The notes under the pieces are model-generated. The model searched no databases, had not been told where the DNA came from, and worked only from the letters and a program-made list of their open reading frames with translations. Below, in pieces: positions 8,944 through 18,158 of a DNA stretch of 64,000 nt (the first letter of the stretch is position 1; each line of letters starts with the position of its first letter). This DNA comes from Undibacterium sp. YM2 (GTDB lineage Bacteria; Pseudomonadota; Gammaproteobacteria; Burkholderiales; Burkholderiaceae_D), in assembly GCF_009937975.1 (NCBI RefSeq), contig NZ_AP018441.1, forward strand, positions 5,828,001-5,892,000, written 5' to 3'. The position numbers were made by a program, and so were the translations under genes.

Positions 8944-10290
8944 ATGAGCATGCAAACTATTTTACTGGTCGATGATGAGCCAGCCTTTCAACGCCTGTGT
9001 GGCAACTGGCTGGCCAGCCTCGGTTATGTCGTCAAGGTCGCGGCCACGGCAGAACAGGTACATGCCTTGCTGGCGGAGAACAGCTTTGATCTGGTCTTGT
9101 TGGACCTAGCCTTGCCGCCCAGTTTCACACCCGATGAAGGCCTGGCGCTATTGCCAGCATTCGCACCTGTACCTGTGGTCGTCATGACTGGTCATGCAGA
9201 CCGTGAACTGGCGCTGCGTGCCATCAGCCTGGGGGCCTGGGATTTTTTACCCAAGCCACTCGATCCAGACATCTTGCGCGTGGTGGTCGACCGCGCCCTC
9301 AACAAAAGCCGCCTGGAACGTGAACTCGCAGTATGGCGCGCCCGCGCCCTGCCGGACGACAATAGCATGGGCCTGATAGGCATCAGTGCCGAGCTGGCGG
9401 AACTGCGCTCGCTGATACGCCGCATTGCGCCTACCGATGTACCAGTCATGATTACCGGCCCCAGTGGTACAGGCAAGGAGTTGGTGGCACGCGCCCTGCA
9501 CGCCCAGGGCAAGCGGGCAGGTAAAGCATTTATTGCGGTACATTGCGGTGCCATACCTGCAGAATTATTCGAGAGTGAATTATTTGGTCACTGCAAAGGC
9601 AGCTTCACCGGTGCCGACCGTGACCGCAAAGGACTGATCGCTGCGGCTGATGGTGGCACGCTATTCCTCGATGAGGTAGGTGAAATGCCCCTGCCCATGC
9701 AAGTCAAGTTGCTGCGCTTCTTGCAGTCTGGCAGCTTCTTTCCCATAGGTGCACGCACTGAGTTGCGTGTCGATGTGCGCATAGTCGCGGCGACGAACCG
9801 TGATCTGGCCGTCATGGTCGAAGAAAAAAGTTTCAGGGATGATTTGTATTACCGCCTCAAAGGCATACAGATGCGCACCCTGGCACTGGTAGACAGAGCA
9901 GAAGATATCGCCCTGATAGCCCAGGCAATTGCGGCGCGATCAACACCGCCAAAACGCCTGACGGCTGCGGCACAGGAATGGCTGGTATCCCATGCCTGGC
10001 CCGGCAATGTCAGGGAGTTACAGCACTGCCTGCAAACGGCAATGGCACTGGCCGGTGAGATGAACGAGATCGTAGTAGATGATCTGGCACTGGCTTGCGG
10101 TGAAGTTGCAAGCGATGCGCCTGCGGTGGATACCGGTTTATTGGAGGAACAGGTGGCTGCACTGGAAAAACGTCTCATCGTCGGCGCGCTGAATGACAAC
10201 CAGCACAACCATACGCATGCAGCAAAACAACTGGGTATATCCCGCGTCGGTTTGTTGAACAAGATGCGCAGATATGGTTTGCGTGGTTAA
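8944..10290 (+). CDS. NtrC-family sigma-54-dependent response regulator
   Basis: It has three domains: a receiver (residues 3-118; phospho-acceptor Asp54 in VLLDLALP, Lys104 in FLPKPLD), an AAA+ activator (about 142-375; Walker A GPSGTGKE 172-179, Walker B GGTLFLDEVGE) and a C-terminal Fis-type helix-turn-helix ending KQLGISRVGLLNKMRRYGL. The sigma-54 contact loop reads GSFTGA (219-224) instead of the usual GAFTGA, a conservative change. ATG at 8944 lies five bases after the kinase stop; the frame is also open from 8911. The nearest target is the consensus sigma-54 promoter at 6923-6939, divergent from the kinase gene. Confidence 0.9.
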   Translation: MSMQTILLVDDEPAFQRLCGNWLASLGYVVKVAATAEQVHALLAENSFDLVLLDLALPPSFTPDEGLALLPAFAPVPVVVMTGHADRELALRAISLGAWDFLPKPLDPDILRVVVDRALNKSRLERELAVWRARALPDDNSMGLIGISAELAELRSLIRRIAPTDVPVMITGPSGTGKELVARALHAQGKRAGKAFIAVHCGAIPAELFESELFGHCKGSFTGADRDRKGLIAAADGGTLFLDEVGEMPLPMQVKLLRFLQSGSFFPIGARTELRVDVRIVAATNRDLAVMVEEKSFRDDLYYRLKGIQMRTLALVDRAEDIALIAQAIAARSTPPKRLTAAAQEWLVSHAWPGNVRELQHCLQTAMALAGEMNEIVVDDLALACGEVASDAPAVDTGLLEEQVAALEKRLIVGALNDNQHNHTHAAKQLGISRVGLLNKMRRYGLRG

Positions 10291-10311
10291 GCAACGCATG
10301 CTTACTCAGCG

Positions 10312-10742
10312 CTAATGCGCGGCAGAAAAAAGGCGGCTCAAATCCAGCACAGGTATGCTTTGCCCCTGCTGCTCAAAACAGGAAATCGCCATATCTTCCC
10401 AGCCGGCCTCATCGAGGCTGCTGGCCTGCTTATCATCAACCAGCACACGTACCGGCGGTGCCGCGAGGTGTATCGCACCCAGGCCTGCGGTATTACTGAC
10501 AGCATCATGAAATGCTACCAGAGCGAGAATATTGCCCGTGCAGGCACGTCCCCCAGGCGCACGGGGAGTTGCATGACGGGTACGGCACGTTTTTGCCAAA
10601 AGATGATCTCCCGCATATGCGCGGGCGCGAGCGGCACCTCAAAGCTGTCTTGCGCATCCATGATTTGTATGAGCTCACGCTGGCCGATGGCGACTTGCCT
10701 CCCATCGCCTACGTCCAGTAACCAGGCATTTGCACTAGACAT
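10312..10742 (-). pseudogene. Small CheW-like protein, frameshifted
   Basis: Two overlapping minus-strand frames read as one CheW-like coupling protein. The first half runs from ATG 10742 (MSSANAWLLDVGDGRQVAIG, then VPVMQLPVRLG); the second half continues in the next frame with NILALVAFHDAV, LVDDKQASSLDEAG and IPVLDLSRLF. The join falls at the five-base C run 10550-10554 (G run on the coding strand). One missing base restores a 143-residue frame. It is the last gene of the Pil-Chp operon, 12 bases after its neighbour. Either it is a decayed accessory gene or the base was lost in sequencing; see the matching cases at 8211 and 29857. Confidence 0.65.
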
Positions 10743-10754
10743 ATTTGCGCTCCA

Positions 10755-11225
10755 TTAATGAGTAGCAGTGATTTGTGCGAAAGCACCATACTGCATTAAA
10801 TGCCGGGCATCGCTGAGACAGGCCAGGCCGTTTTCAAATGGCATGACAGCCTGCACTGGCGTGTAGCCAGCACGCATGGCAACAGGCAAGGCATAGTCGC
10901 TGCCGGATTGCTGATTGAGTACCCTGACATCATCACACAGCAAACCCAGAAAACCCTTGCCGGTAGCCAGCATGACACAGGCGCGGCGTGCTGCAGGTAT
11001 CTTGTCCAGGGTCTGCAATTCACCATTCAGGCTCAATACCGGCCAGCTTTGTCCCAGGTAAGCGATGCGCCCTATGGCAGGCGCAACTGCATCCTGGCTG
11101 ACCAGATCAACAACAGATTCCACTGCACAGACATCGCCCTGCGGCAGCATGAGCTGCATATTATCAATACGCAGCAACAGACGGTTGCGTATTTCTGTAC
11201 TCATCCCCGGCACCATCGCTCCCAT
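10755..11225 (-). CDS. CheW-like domain protein at the end of the Pil-Chp operon
   Basis: A 156-residue protein that fits a single divergent CheW-like SH3-type coupling domain: RNRLLLRIDNMQLMLPQGDV at the start, GQSWPVLSLNGEL, and RRACVMLATGKGFLGLLCDD in the middle. Such proteins link a receptor array to a CheA-type kinase. AGGAG seven bases before ATG 11225 fixes the start, two bases after the ChpA-like stop. In Pseudomonas chp operons chpC encodes an extra CheW-like protein near chpA; this gene may be its counterpart, by position only. Confidence 0.7.
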   Translation of the reverse strand: MGAMVPGMSTEIRNRLLLRIDNMQLMLPQGDVCAVESVVDLVSQDAVAPAIGRIAYLGQSWPVLSLNGELQTLDKIPAARRACVMLATGKGFLGLLCDDVRVLNQQSGSDYALPVAMRAGYTPVQAVMPFENGLACLSDARHLMQYGAFAQITATH

Positions 11226-11227
11226 GA

Positions 11228-14200
11228 TCAGGCTCCTGTCAGGCGGTTAATATGCTGCAGCAAGGCATCTTCACTGAAGGGTTTGACGAGGTAGGCATCC
11301 ACCCCGGCGGCATCGCCCTGCTGCCTGTGTTTTTGGGTAGAGCGTGAAGTGATCATGATGATGGGAATGCGCTTGTCGAGCTTGCGGGCGCGTACATGAC
11401 TGGTCAGCTCCAGGCCATTCATGCGCGGCATTTCCATATCGACCAGGATCACGTCGGGCAGCACTTCGTCGAGTATGGCAACCGCATCCAGGCCATCAAT
11501 GGCAGTGCGTACTTCGTAACCGGCATCGCGCATGATCTGCGCAGTAGCACGGCGGGCTGACAATGAATCATCGACCACCAGCGCAGTACGCACATGGGCT
11601 GCCCGTGAACCTGCCTGTGCTGGCAAGCCAGCGTGGGCATTATCCACATTGACATACTGCTGGGTAGATGCACGCAATAATTCTGGCAAATCAATAACCG
11701 GCGCGACGCTACCGTCACCGAGGATGACCGCACCTATCGTGCCCTGGATTCTTGGTACATAGCGGCCAAACTTCTTGACCACGACTTCACGGCCATCGAC
11801 CAGTTCCTGCACTTGTATTGCGCAGGTCGCGCCGGTATCGGTGCTGACCAGCAAGACCGGGTAGCCATAGCTGCGCGCTTCCTTGCGATGGTCTTGCATG
11901 CCCAGCAAGCTATCGAGCTTCAGCAATTTATGCACTGCATCGCCAACACGATAGACAGGCTGGTCAGCCAGCGTATCAATTTGTGCATCAGTGATGTAAT
12001 GGATGTCAATAATACGACGGCTGGAAATCGCCATCATGTGACCAGCCACGCGCGCCATCAGGGTATGTTCGGACAAGAGGCTGGCAGGCAGGCGCAACTC
12101 AACCACCAGGCCCTGGCCTGCGACTGAGCGTAAATTCAACGAGCCTTTCATTTCCAGTATGCGTGCATGCACCATGTCCATGCCTATGCCACGGCCAGAA
12201 GTCTGGGTGCTGCTGTCGCGGGTGGAAAAGCCTGGCACGAGTATCAACCGAGCCAACTCTTCTTCAGACAAGATACGCTCGGCACTGATCATCTTTCGCT
12301 TCAAGGCAGTACGACGTATCGCCGCATAATCCAGACCGGCACCATCATCCTTGCAACGGACGACAATGGAATTACCTTCGCGGGCAAAGCTCAGTTCTAT
12401 CAGGCCATCTGCCGGTTTATTCGCAGCCAGCCTGCTGGCAAGTGTCTCTATGCCATGATCGACCGCATTGCGCAGGATATGCATCAGCGGGTCTGTCAGG
12501 TCATTGAGCATATTGCTATCGATGTTGGTATTCGCACCCAGGATGTTCAGATTGACCTGTTTATCAAGCAGGCGACAAGTCTGGCGCACACTGCGTTGCA
12601 GGCGCGAGACTATGGTCGTGACCGGCACCAGCCGCGTGCGTATCACGGCATGCTGGTTTTCCATTTGCAGGCGGCGCTGTACTTCCAGCAATTCAGCCAG
12701 GCCGTGCAATTGTTCGTCGATATGGCTGGACATTTCGAAAGCATCGGTGCGTGCCTCTACCAGTTGTGCGGTAATGGTATGCAGCTCGCTATAGCGTTCA
12801 AATTCCAGTGGATCAAAATCACCGTCGGTAGTGCTGATGCTGGCTTTTTTCTGCGGGCTGCTCATGCCACGTACATCAACCAGGGTTTCGAGGTCAGCAA
12901 TCAGTTTCTGGAACAGGATATCGTGTTTTTGTATGGCTTTTGATTGTTTTTGCGTTTGCTTCAATTGTTCCTGGATTTGCGCATTTGAGATAACATTTTC
13001 ACCTGCGAGGCGCAGCAGTTCATCCACCACTTTCGCAGGTACACGCAACATCGGTTCAGCCGCATGAGAACCAGGTTCGACCAGGTCTAGTACAGCGCCA
13101 GAAGATTGCGGGACCGGGGTATTTGCAACAGGCGCAGCGACTGCTACAGCTTCGCTGTGGACAACAAATTCGCCACTGCGCATATAGCTGACATAATCGC
13201 AAATCTGTTGCAGCAGCTGTTGCGACTGTGCCGGTGCTGTACCGCCATCGACCACGGCCTCACCCATGGCTTCGAGACAATCGCCAGCCTCGGTCAGCAA
13301 TTCTGCCAGTGCATTGTCGGGCAGGCTTTGTTTATCAGTGAGGGCAATCAGTAAATCTTCCAGGTGATGGGTCAGGTTGGCGATACCGGCTATGCCTACG
13401 GTGTTGGCAGCGCCCTTCAGGGTATGCGCGGCACGCTTGGCTTGCTCTATGTCCTGCATGCTGCCAGCACCATTTGAAAATTTTTCTATGGCGCTGGTGA
13501 AATTACCTACCTGTACAGGCAGTTCCTGCAAGAGACCATCGAATAATTCGGTATTCAAATCATCTGGCAGTTGTATGGACACATCGCCTGCAGTGATGGC
13601 AATGACAGCGGCTGCTTCATCTTGATGGTCTGCTATCAGATTGATATTGATGAGTTCTGTGAATAGAGATTCATTGCCGTCCATGACTGCCGTCTGTGAC
13701 CAGCAAGAATCCATCAACAGGGATAATAATTCCAGTGCCGCGATTTCTTCTTTGGGTGCCAACAGGTAGGCATTCAACTTCGCTGGCAATTCGCCCAGCA
13801 AGCTGACTTGCTGCGCATCCAGCGCCTGTGTTTGGGTTGCGACCATGCCTGCCAGCAGGGACAAAAATTGATGCAAGGCAGTCAGGCCTATGGATTCTGA
13901 AGTAGCGGCGATACGCAACAAGGCTTCGACATAATTCTGCAATGCCAGACTGCGCTGTTCATCATCACCAGATGCCACGACTGCTGCCAGGTCTTCTGCC
14001 AGCATATTACCCATGAGACCGAACTCTTTGGCGAATAGTGCCAGCATATCGCTACTGACTTCCTGTGCGGTGGCGCTGGTCGTTGGCACATCACCCGCAT
14101 CTACAGCATCTTCTGCCCCCTCCTCTGTGCCTTCATGGTCCACGTCATCCCTGTTGTCGCTCTGTTGCAACTCCGTGTAGGTAGCACCGCTTACTGCTTC

Positions 14201-15172
14201 TTGCCTGTTCCATGCCGGGTCATACACAAGATCGAGCAGACTGGCTGCGACTTCTGGATTTTCAGCATCAGCAATAGCATCCATGAGCATCAGCGGGAAG
14301 CGTTGCAGCAAACCCAGTTCGGTTTCATTGACAGGGTCTGCATGTACGGACCTCATGATGACAACATCGGCAAAAGCCTGGCAGGCATCTGCCACTACGT
14401 GCAGGTTCAACTGACTTGCACAACTTGAAAAACCCAGCAACTGCGCCGCATAAGCTTGCAAGGTCGCAGCATCATTGGCGCCGCCCTGGGCAAAGTGCTC
14501 ATCGGCTGCCAGGCTCATGATGAGGGCGTCCAGCGCTTCATGTAATGCTGAAGTTGATGTATCTGATGTATCTGCGACTATCGAGGATGTTGCTGGCTCA
14601 GTGATTTCTGCATCTTCAGCTTGTGCAGCTAGTGCATTGTGTGCATCTGCCTGATTCAATAAAGCGATCTCTGCCGTGGCTGGCGCAGGTACCAGGAACA
14701 AAGGGGGAGGCTCTTCCACTTCAGCCAATGGTGTCAGTGGATCACTATTCAGCAATTGCCTGAGCTCACAGGAATCACCAAGGCTCAAAGGAATGGGCCA
14801 GCTGGCTGTCGAAAGATGGTCTATCAGGGTTTCTATGTTCTTGTCGCCATGATTCAGGGCATGGCTGGCCAGCAGATCTGGCCATTCGCTGAGCAGGTGA
14901 TATTCTTCATCCGTGAGACGGCGATTCTGGTTATACAGGCTGATGAGGTTACGTTCTATCAGCGCGCATACCCAGTGCAGACCGGGCATGTCAGCAGCAC
15001 TGGCTGCCGCGCGTATGCGGCGCAATTGCTCGATATAACAAGCCAGGGCACGCGTGACTACTGCAACATCGGTCGAATGCGTGGCATCGGTTTCCAGCGC
15101 ATTGAATACCTCATCGAGGGCACCGAGGACAATATGGCTGAAATCTGTAGCCTGGTTTTCTAGCTGTTCCAT
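11228..15172 (-). CDS. chpA: ChpA-like hybrid chemosensory histidine kinase
   Basis: A 1314-residue cytoplasmic kinase of the ChpA/PilL kind, shorter than Pseudomonas ChpA. The N-terminal about 480 residues are acidic and alanine-rich and hold degenerate Hpt-like helical units. One canonical Hpt site, AHTLKGAANTVG, lies near residue 585. An H-domain and dimerisation region precede the ATPase with N-box HILRNAVDHGIE and G-box GRGIGMDMV. A CheW-like domain follows (VELRLPASLL to VILGDGSVAPVIDLP), and a C-terminal receiver has DMEMPRMNG as its phospho-acceptor motif. It would relay signals from the PilJ-type receptor to PilG and PilH to control type IV pili. Confidence 0.88.
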   Translation of the reverse strand: MEQLENQATDFSHIVLGALDEVFNALETDATHSTDVAVVTRALACYIEQLRRIRAAASAADMPGLHWVCALIERNLISLYNQNRRLTDEEYHLLSEWPDLLASHALNHGDKNIETLIDHLSTASWPIPLSLGDSCELRQLLNSDPLTPLAEVEEPPPLFLVPAPATAEIALLNQADAHNALAAQAEDAEITEPATSSIVADTSDTSTSALHEALDALIMSLAADEHFAQGGANDAATLQAYAAQLLGFSSCASQLNLHVVADACQAFADVVIMRSVHADPVNETELGLLQRFPLMLMDAIADAENPEVAASLLDLVYDPAWNRQEAVSGATYTELQQSDNRDDVDHEGTEEGAEDAVDAGDVPTTSATAQEVSSDMLALFAKEFGLMGNMLAEDLAAVVASGDDEQRSLALQNYVEALLRIAATSESIGLTALHQFLSLLAGMVATQTQALDAQQVSLLGELPAKLNAYLLAPKEEIAALELLSLLMDSCWSQTAVMDGNESLFTELININLIADHQDEAAAVIAITAGDVSIQLPDDLNTELFDGLLQELPVQVGNFTSAIEKFSNGAGSMQDIEQAKRAAHTLKGAANTVGIAGIANLTHHLEDLLIALTDKQSLPDNALAELLTEAGDCLEAMGEAVVDGGTAPAQSQQLLQQICDYVSYMRSGEFVVHSEAVAVAAPVANTPVPQSSGAVLDLVEPGSHAAEPMLRVPAKVVDELLRLAGENVISNAQIQEQLKQTQKQSKAIQKHDILFQKLIADLETLVDVRGMSSPQKKASISTTDGDFDPLEFERYSELHTITAQLVEARTDAFEMSSHIDEQLHGLAELLEVQRRLQMENQHAVIRTRLVPVTTIVSRLQRSVRQTCRLLDKQVNLNILGANTNIDSNMLNDLTDPLMHILRNAVDHGIETLASRLAANKPADGLIELSFAREGNSIVVRCKDDGAGLDYAAIRRTALKRKMISAERILSEEELARLILVPGFSTRDSSTQTSGRGIGMDMVHARILEMKGSLNLRSVAGQGLVVELRLPASLLSEHTLMARVAGHMMAISSRRIIDIHYITDAQIDTLADQPVYRVGDAVHKLLKLDSLLGMQDHRKEARSYGYPVLLVSTDTGATCAIQVQELVDGREVVVKKFGRYVPRIQGTIGAVILGDGSVAPVIDLPELLRASTQQYVNVDNAHAGLPAQAGSRAAHVRTALVVDDSLSARRATAQIMRDAGYEVRTAIDGLDAVAILDEVLPDVILVDMEMPRMNGLELTSHVRARKLDKRIPIIMITSRSTQKHRQQGDAAGVDAYLVKPFSEDALLQHINRLTGA

Positions 15173-15203
15173 ACTGCCTCAGACGGGTTAGTTGGAAAGA
15201 GAG

Positions 15204-15231
15204 AAACCTGCGCAAATGCATGCGCAGGTTT
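15204..15231 (-). terminator. Perfect hairpin between receptor and kinase genes
   Basis: A perfect 10-bp stem (AAACCTGCGC paired with GCGCAGGTTT, eight-base loop) sits between the receptor stop (15243) and the kinase start (15172). On the coding strand it is followed by a pyrimidine-rich TTTCTCTCTTT. It may act as a partial terminator or a stabiliser that lowers kinase expression relative to receptor. No clean U run is present. Confidence 0.45.
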
Positions 15232-15242
15232 GAGTGGTGGTA

Positions 15243-17048
15243 TCAGGCTGCCAGTTTGAAAACGCGCACGGTGGACAATAACATCCTTGCATATTCCACC
15301 AGGTTGGTGGTTTGTGCCGACTGTTCATCAAGTTGCAAACTGGTTTGCTGATTGGTTTTCTTGATCTGTATCGCTCTGTCCAGCAATTCCTGGCTAGCCT
15401 TGGCCTGACCATGGGATTTGATGGCAATCTGCTGTACTGATTCCACCAGCTCAGTGGTCGCATTTTGCGTCGCCTGCATTTGCAGACCGGCTTGTTCTGC
15501 CAGACGGCTGCCTTCTACCACCTGGGCAATTGCCGAGTTCATGGTATTGACCGTATCTGAGGTTTCCAGCTGTATGTTATTGACCAGGCCAGAAATTTGC
15601 AGCGTCGCTTGCCGCGCATTTTCTGCCAGCCTTTGCACCTCATCCGCAACCACCGCAAAACCACGACCAGCTTCACCGGCAGAGGCCGCATGCATACTCG
15701 CATTCAAAGCCAGGATGTGGGTACGTTCTGCAATTGCGTTAATCAGACCGACCACGCCGGAAATTTCTTGCGAACGTTCACCCAGGCGTTTAATCCGTTT
15801 TTCTGTTTCACGTATGATGTCGCGGGTACTATTAATACCACCGACCGTGCTGGTTACCGTATCCATCGCCAGTCGTGTTGAGCGTATCGCATTATCAGCA
15901 GCGCGGTTGCAGGTTTGGGCCAGATCAGCAATATTGCGCATTTCTTCAGAAGCGGTCGATAATGAAACGGTAGTATGCTCCACTTCCAGCCTTTCTTCTG
16001 CTGCCGCGGCCATCACGTTGTCGGACTGGGCTTTCACTTTCAACGTGGCCTCGGTCACGTCGGCAGAAATATTACTGACATCACGCAGCACTTTGGCAGT
16101 TTCGCTGGTCAGCATGTTCAAGGCATCAGATACTGCACCTGTCACATCGGCAGATACCGGTACTTTGACAGTCAAATCTCTGCTCGCCAGTTGCGCCACC
16201 GCCTGCAACAAGACCAGCACGGATTCATTGAGTTTTTCATTTTCATCTTCGATGGATTTGCGGCTGGCTTCACGTTCATCCACCATCCTGTCAAACTGGC
16301 GTGAGAGTTTGCCGATTTCGTCCGGTTGCGTGCTGCGTGCCCTGACGCTGGCATCGCCCTGTGTCAGTTTCTGCATAACGCCGATCAGATGCGATACCGG
16401 TTTGGTGATACTGCGCGTCATCCAGTAAGCAACACCCGCTGCCAGCAAGATGGAAAAAGCTGCCACCAGGGCCAGAATGTTTTTCGCACTCAGGTAAGTG
16501 CTGTCGGCTGCGGCACCATCCTTGTTCACCAATTTTGTTTGGTAGTCGATCAAGGCATCCATGGAAGAAAACCATTTCTCCTGATCGGCTTGCAGGTTGC
16601 CAAGCAGCCAGGCTGTGGCTTCAGTCTTTTTACCTTCAGTCGCCAGGCGCATGAATTCCCTTTGCGAAGTACCATATTTAGTACGTGCTTCAGTCGCTGT
16701 CTGGAAGATGCCTTTTTCTTCATCGCTGGCAATCAATTTTTCAAAACCGGCGATGTTTTCTTCCTGGTTCTGTCTGCGTGACAAAATCAGTTGCTGTTCT
16801 TTTTCCACTGCCGATTGATCGTTCAGGAGCAGCATATTACGCATGGAACGCGCATTGGCATTAACGTTACCAAGCATCTTGTAGGCCAGCACAACTTTAG
16901 GATAGCTACCATCCACAATGCGGTGGGTACCATCATTGATGCTCTTCAGGTTGGACAGGGCCAGCCAGGCCGTTACCGCCAGCAGCAAGAGCACCGCTGT
17001 AAATCCCAGACTGAGCCGGATACCAATATTCGGAGTACGTAATTTCAT
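15243..17048 (-). CDS. pilJ: PilJ-like methyl-accepting chemotaxis protein
   Basis: A 601-residue transmembrane receptor. TM1 lies at about residues 11-31, a helical periplasmic sensor at 32-190, TM2 at about 197-217, then HAMP (ARSTQPDEIGKLSRQFDRM) and a cytoplasmic coiled coil. The signalling tip ERTHILALNASMHAASAGEA followed by GRGFAVVADEVQRLAE has the PilJ type of ASM/AA pattern rather than the classical AAIEAARAGE of flagellar receptors. ATG 17048 follows GGAGAGCAAA, a good ribosome-binding site. It sits between pilI and the ChpA-like kinase, as in Pseudomonas pilGHIJK-chpA, though no pilK methyltransferase is present. Confidence 0.87.
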   Translation of the reverse strand: MKLRTPNIGIRLSLGFTAVLLLLAVTAWLALSNLKSINDGTHRIVDGSYPKVVLAYKMLGNVNANARSMRNMLLLNDQSAVEKEQQLILSRRQNQEENIAGFEKLIASDEEKGIFQTATEARTKYGTSQREFMRLATEGKKTEATAWLLGNLQADQEKWFSSMDALIDYQTKLVNKDGAAADSTYLSAKNILALVAAFSILLAAGVAYWMTRSITKPVSHLIGVMQKLTQGDASVRARSTQPDEIGKLSRQFDRMVDEREASRKSIEDENEKLNESVLVLLQAVAQLASRDLTVKVPVSADVTGAVSDALNMLTSETAKVLRDVSNISADVTEATLKVKAQSDNVMAAAAEERLEVEHTTVSLSTASEEMRNIADLAQTCNRAADNAIRSTRLAMDTVTSTVGGINSTRDIIRETEKRIKRLGERSQEISGVVGLINAIAERTHILALNASMHAASAGEAGRGFAVVADEVQRLAENARQATLQISGLVNNIQLETSDTVNTMNSAIAQVVEGSRLAEQAGLQMQATQNATTELVESVQQIAIKSHGQAKASQELLDRAIQIKKTNQQTSLQLDEQSAQTTNLVEYARMLLSTVRVFKLAA

Positions 17049-17123
17049 TTTGCTCTCCACAAGAAAAACATCAACAAAGACTGCTTTGTCAGATCAACAG
17101 AAGGGAATCAGCCAGGTATTGCG

Positions 17124-17675
17124 TCAGGTATCCGTACTACGGCTGAGTTTTTCGAAAAAACTTTCATGATTGAAGTCCAGCCAGACCTTGTCATCCTTGA
17201 CGAAAGCGGCTGGCACATAAGCCTCCAGCGTGGCTGGCAATTGCGGCATCTGGGTAATGGTGCGCAATTCGGTCAGCGGTTGCGGATAACTGTCTATCAG
17301 CATGCCAACGGCGTTTTCTGCCTTGTCCAGTATCAGGAACAATTTTGTCGGCGTGACTTCTGACCTGCGGCCACTGAGTACCAGTCCCAGATCAAAAATG
17401 GGTACCAGATTGCCGCGCAGGTTGATCAGCCCCAGCAGGAATGCCGGGGCCCCAGGCAGGGGAGCGACTGCCTGGGGTCGTATGACTTCACTGCCTGTTT
17501 CGGCCCTGATCAGCAGGTTCAGCGAAGCAACACGATAACCATAGCGCTTTCTTTCCATGAGCGGTGCTACATCGCTCCACAGCAAATCACCCGGAGGAGT
17601 AAAGCGTTCCAGCGCAACGCTGGGCGGCAGCCATTCTTTGGATTGCGCTGTATTGCCGGATGTAATCAGACTCAT
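17124..17675 (-). CDS. pilI: PilI-like CheW coupling protein
   Basis: A 183-residue CheW-like adaptor that would link the PilJ-type receptor to the ChpA-like kinase. Recognisable parts are YRVASLNLLIRAETGSEVI, PGAPAFLLGLINLRGNLVPI followed by FDLGLVLSG, and AVGMLIDSYPQPLTEL, the expected order of CheW beta strands. It is the third gene of the Pil-Chp operon, 42 bases after the PilH-like gene and about 75 bases before pilJ. The start has a GGGAGC-type site upstream. No unusual residues are visible. Confidence 0.85.
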   Translation of the reverse strand: MSLITSGNTAQSKEWLPPSVALERFTPPGDLLWSDVAPLMERKRYGYRVASLNLLIRAETGSEVIRPQAVAPLPGAPAFLLGLINLRGNLVPIFDLGLVLSGRRSEVTPTKLFLILDKAENAVGMLIDSYPQPLTELRTITQMPQLPATLEAYVPAAFVKDDKVWLDFNHESFFEKLSRSTDT

Positions 17676-17717
17676 GGCAGCTCCCTGCGTGAGTTGGCAG
17701 CGATCGGAAATCAGGTG

Positions 17718-18083
17718 TCAGGCAGCGATCTTGAGCTGCTCTATGATCTGATCAGCGGTATAAGGCTTGGCGACATAGCCTTTGGCACCTTGCAACTGAC
17801 CCCAGATCTTGTCGGCCTTTTGCGATTTGCTGCTGACAAAGACGATGGGTATGCCCTTGGTGGCAGGGTCCTGGGTCAGGCTGCGACAGGCTTCATAACC
17901 ATCCATCTCAGGCATGACGATGTCGAGGAAAATGATGGATGGTTTTTCTGCCTTGGCTTTTTCCAGGGAATCCTTGCCACTGGAAGCCGTGACCACCATA
18001 TAGCCAGCATCCGTCAGGATGGCTTTGATATTGGCCAGTTCAGTAGCGGAATCGTCAACAACGAGGGCTTTTTTCATGCTCAT
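17718..18083 (-). CDS. pilH: PilH-like single-domain response regulator
   Basis: A 121-residue CheY-like receiver. Acidic pocket VVDDS (residues 8-12), phospho-acceptor Asp54 in FLDIVMPEMDG, the conserved Ser in VFVSSKS, and KPYTADQI with the invariant Lys are all present. The frame is open to 18131, but GGAG nine bases before ATG 18083 and the family start (MKKALVVDD) favour the shorter form. In type IV pilus systems PilH counteracts PilG, favouring retraction or acting as a phosphate sink; that is family knowledge. Confidence 0.85.
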   Translation of the reverse strand: MSMKKALVVDDSATELANIKAILTDAGYMVVTASSGKDSLEKAKAEKPSIIFLDIVMPEMDGYEACRSLTQDPATKGIPIVFVSSKSQKADKIWGQLQGAKGYVAKPYTADQIIEQLKIAA

Positions 18084-18158
18084 GATGTACTCCATGTATA
18101 GATCAATCAAGCGCCCTGCTCCCCAGGGCATAGGTAAGGATGCTGATGCAGACTGGCT

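Noticed and set aside
11813..12943. Plus-strand open frames inside the ChpA-like gene
   Set aside because: They are antisense shadows of a clear multi-domain kinase with intact motifs.
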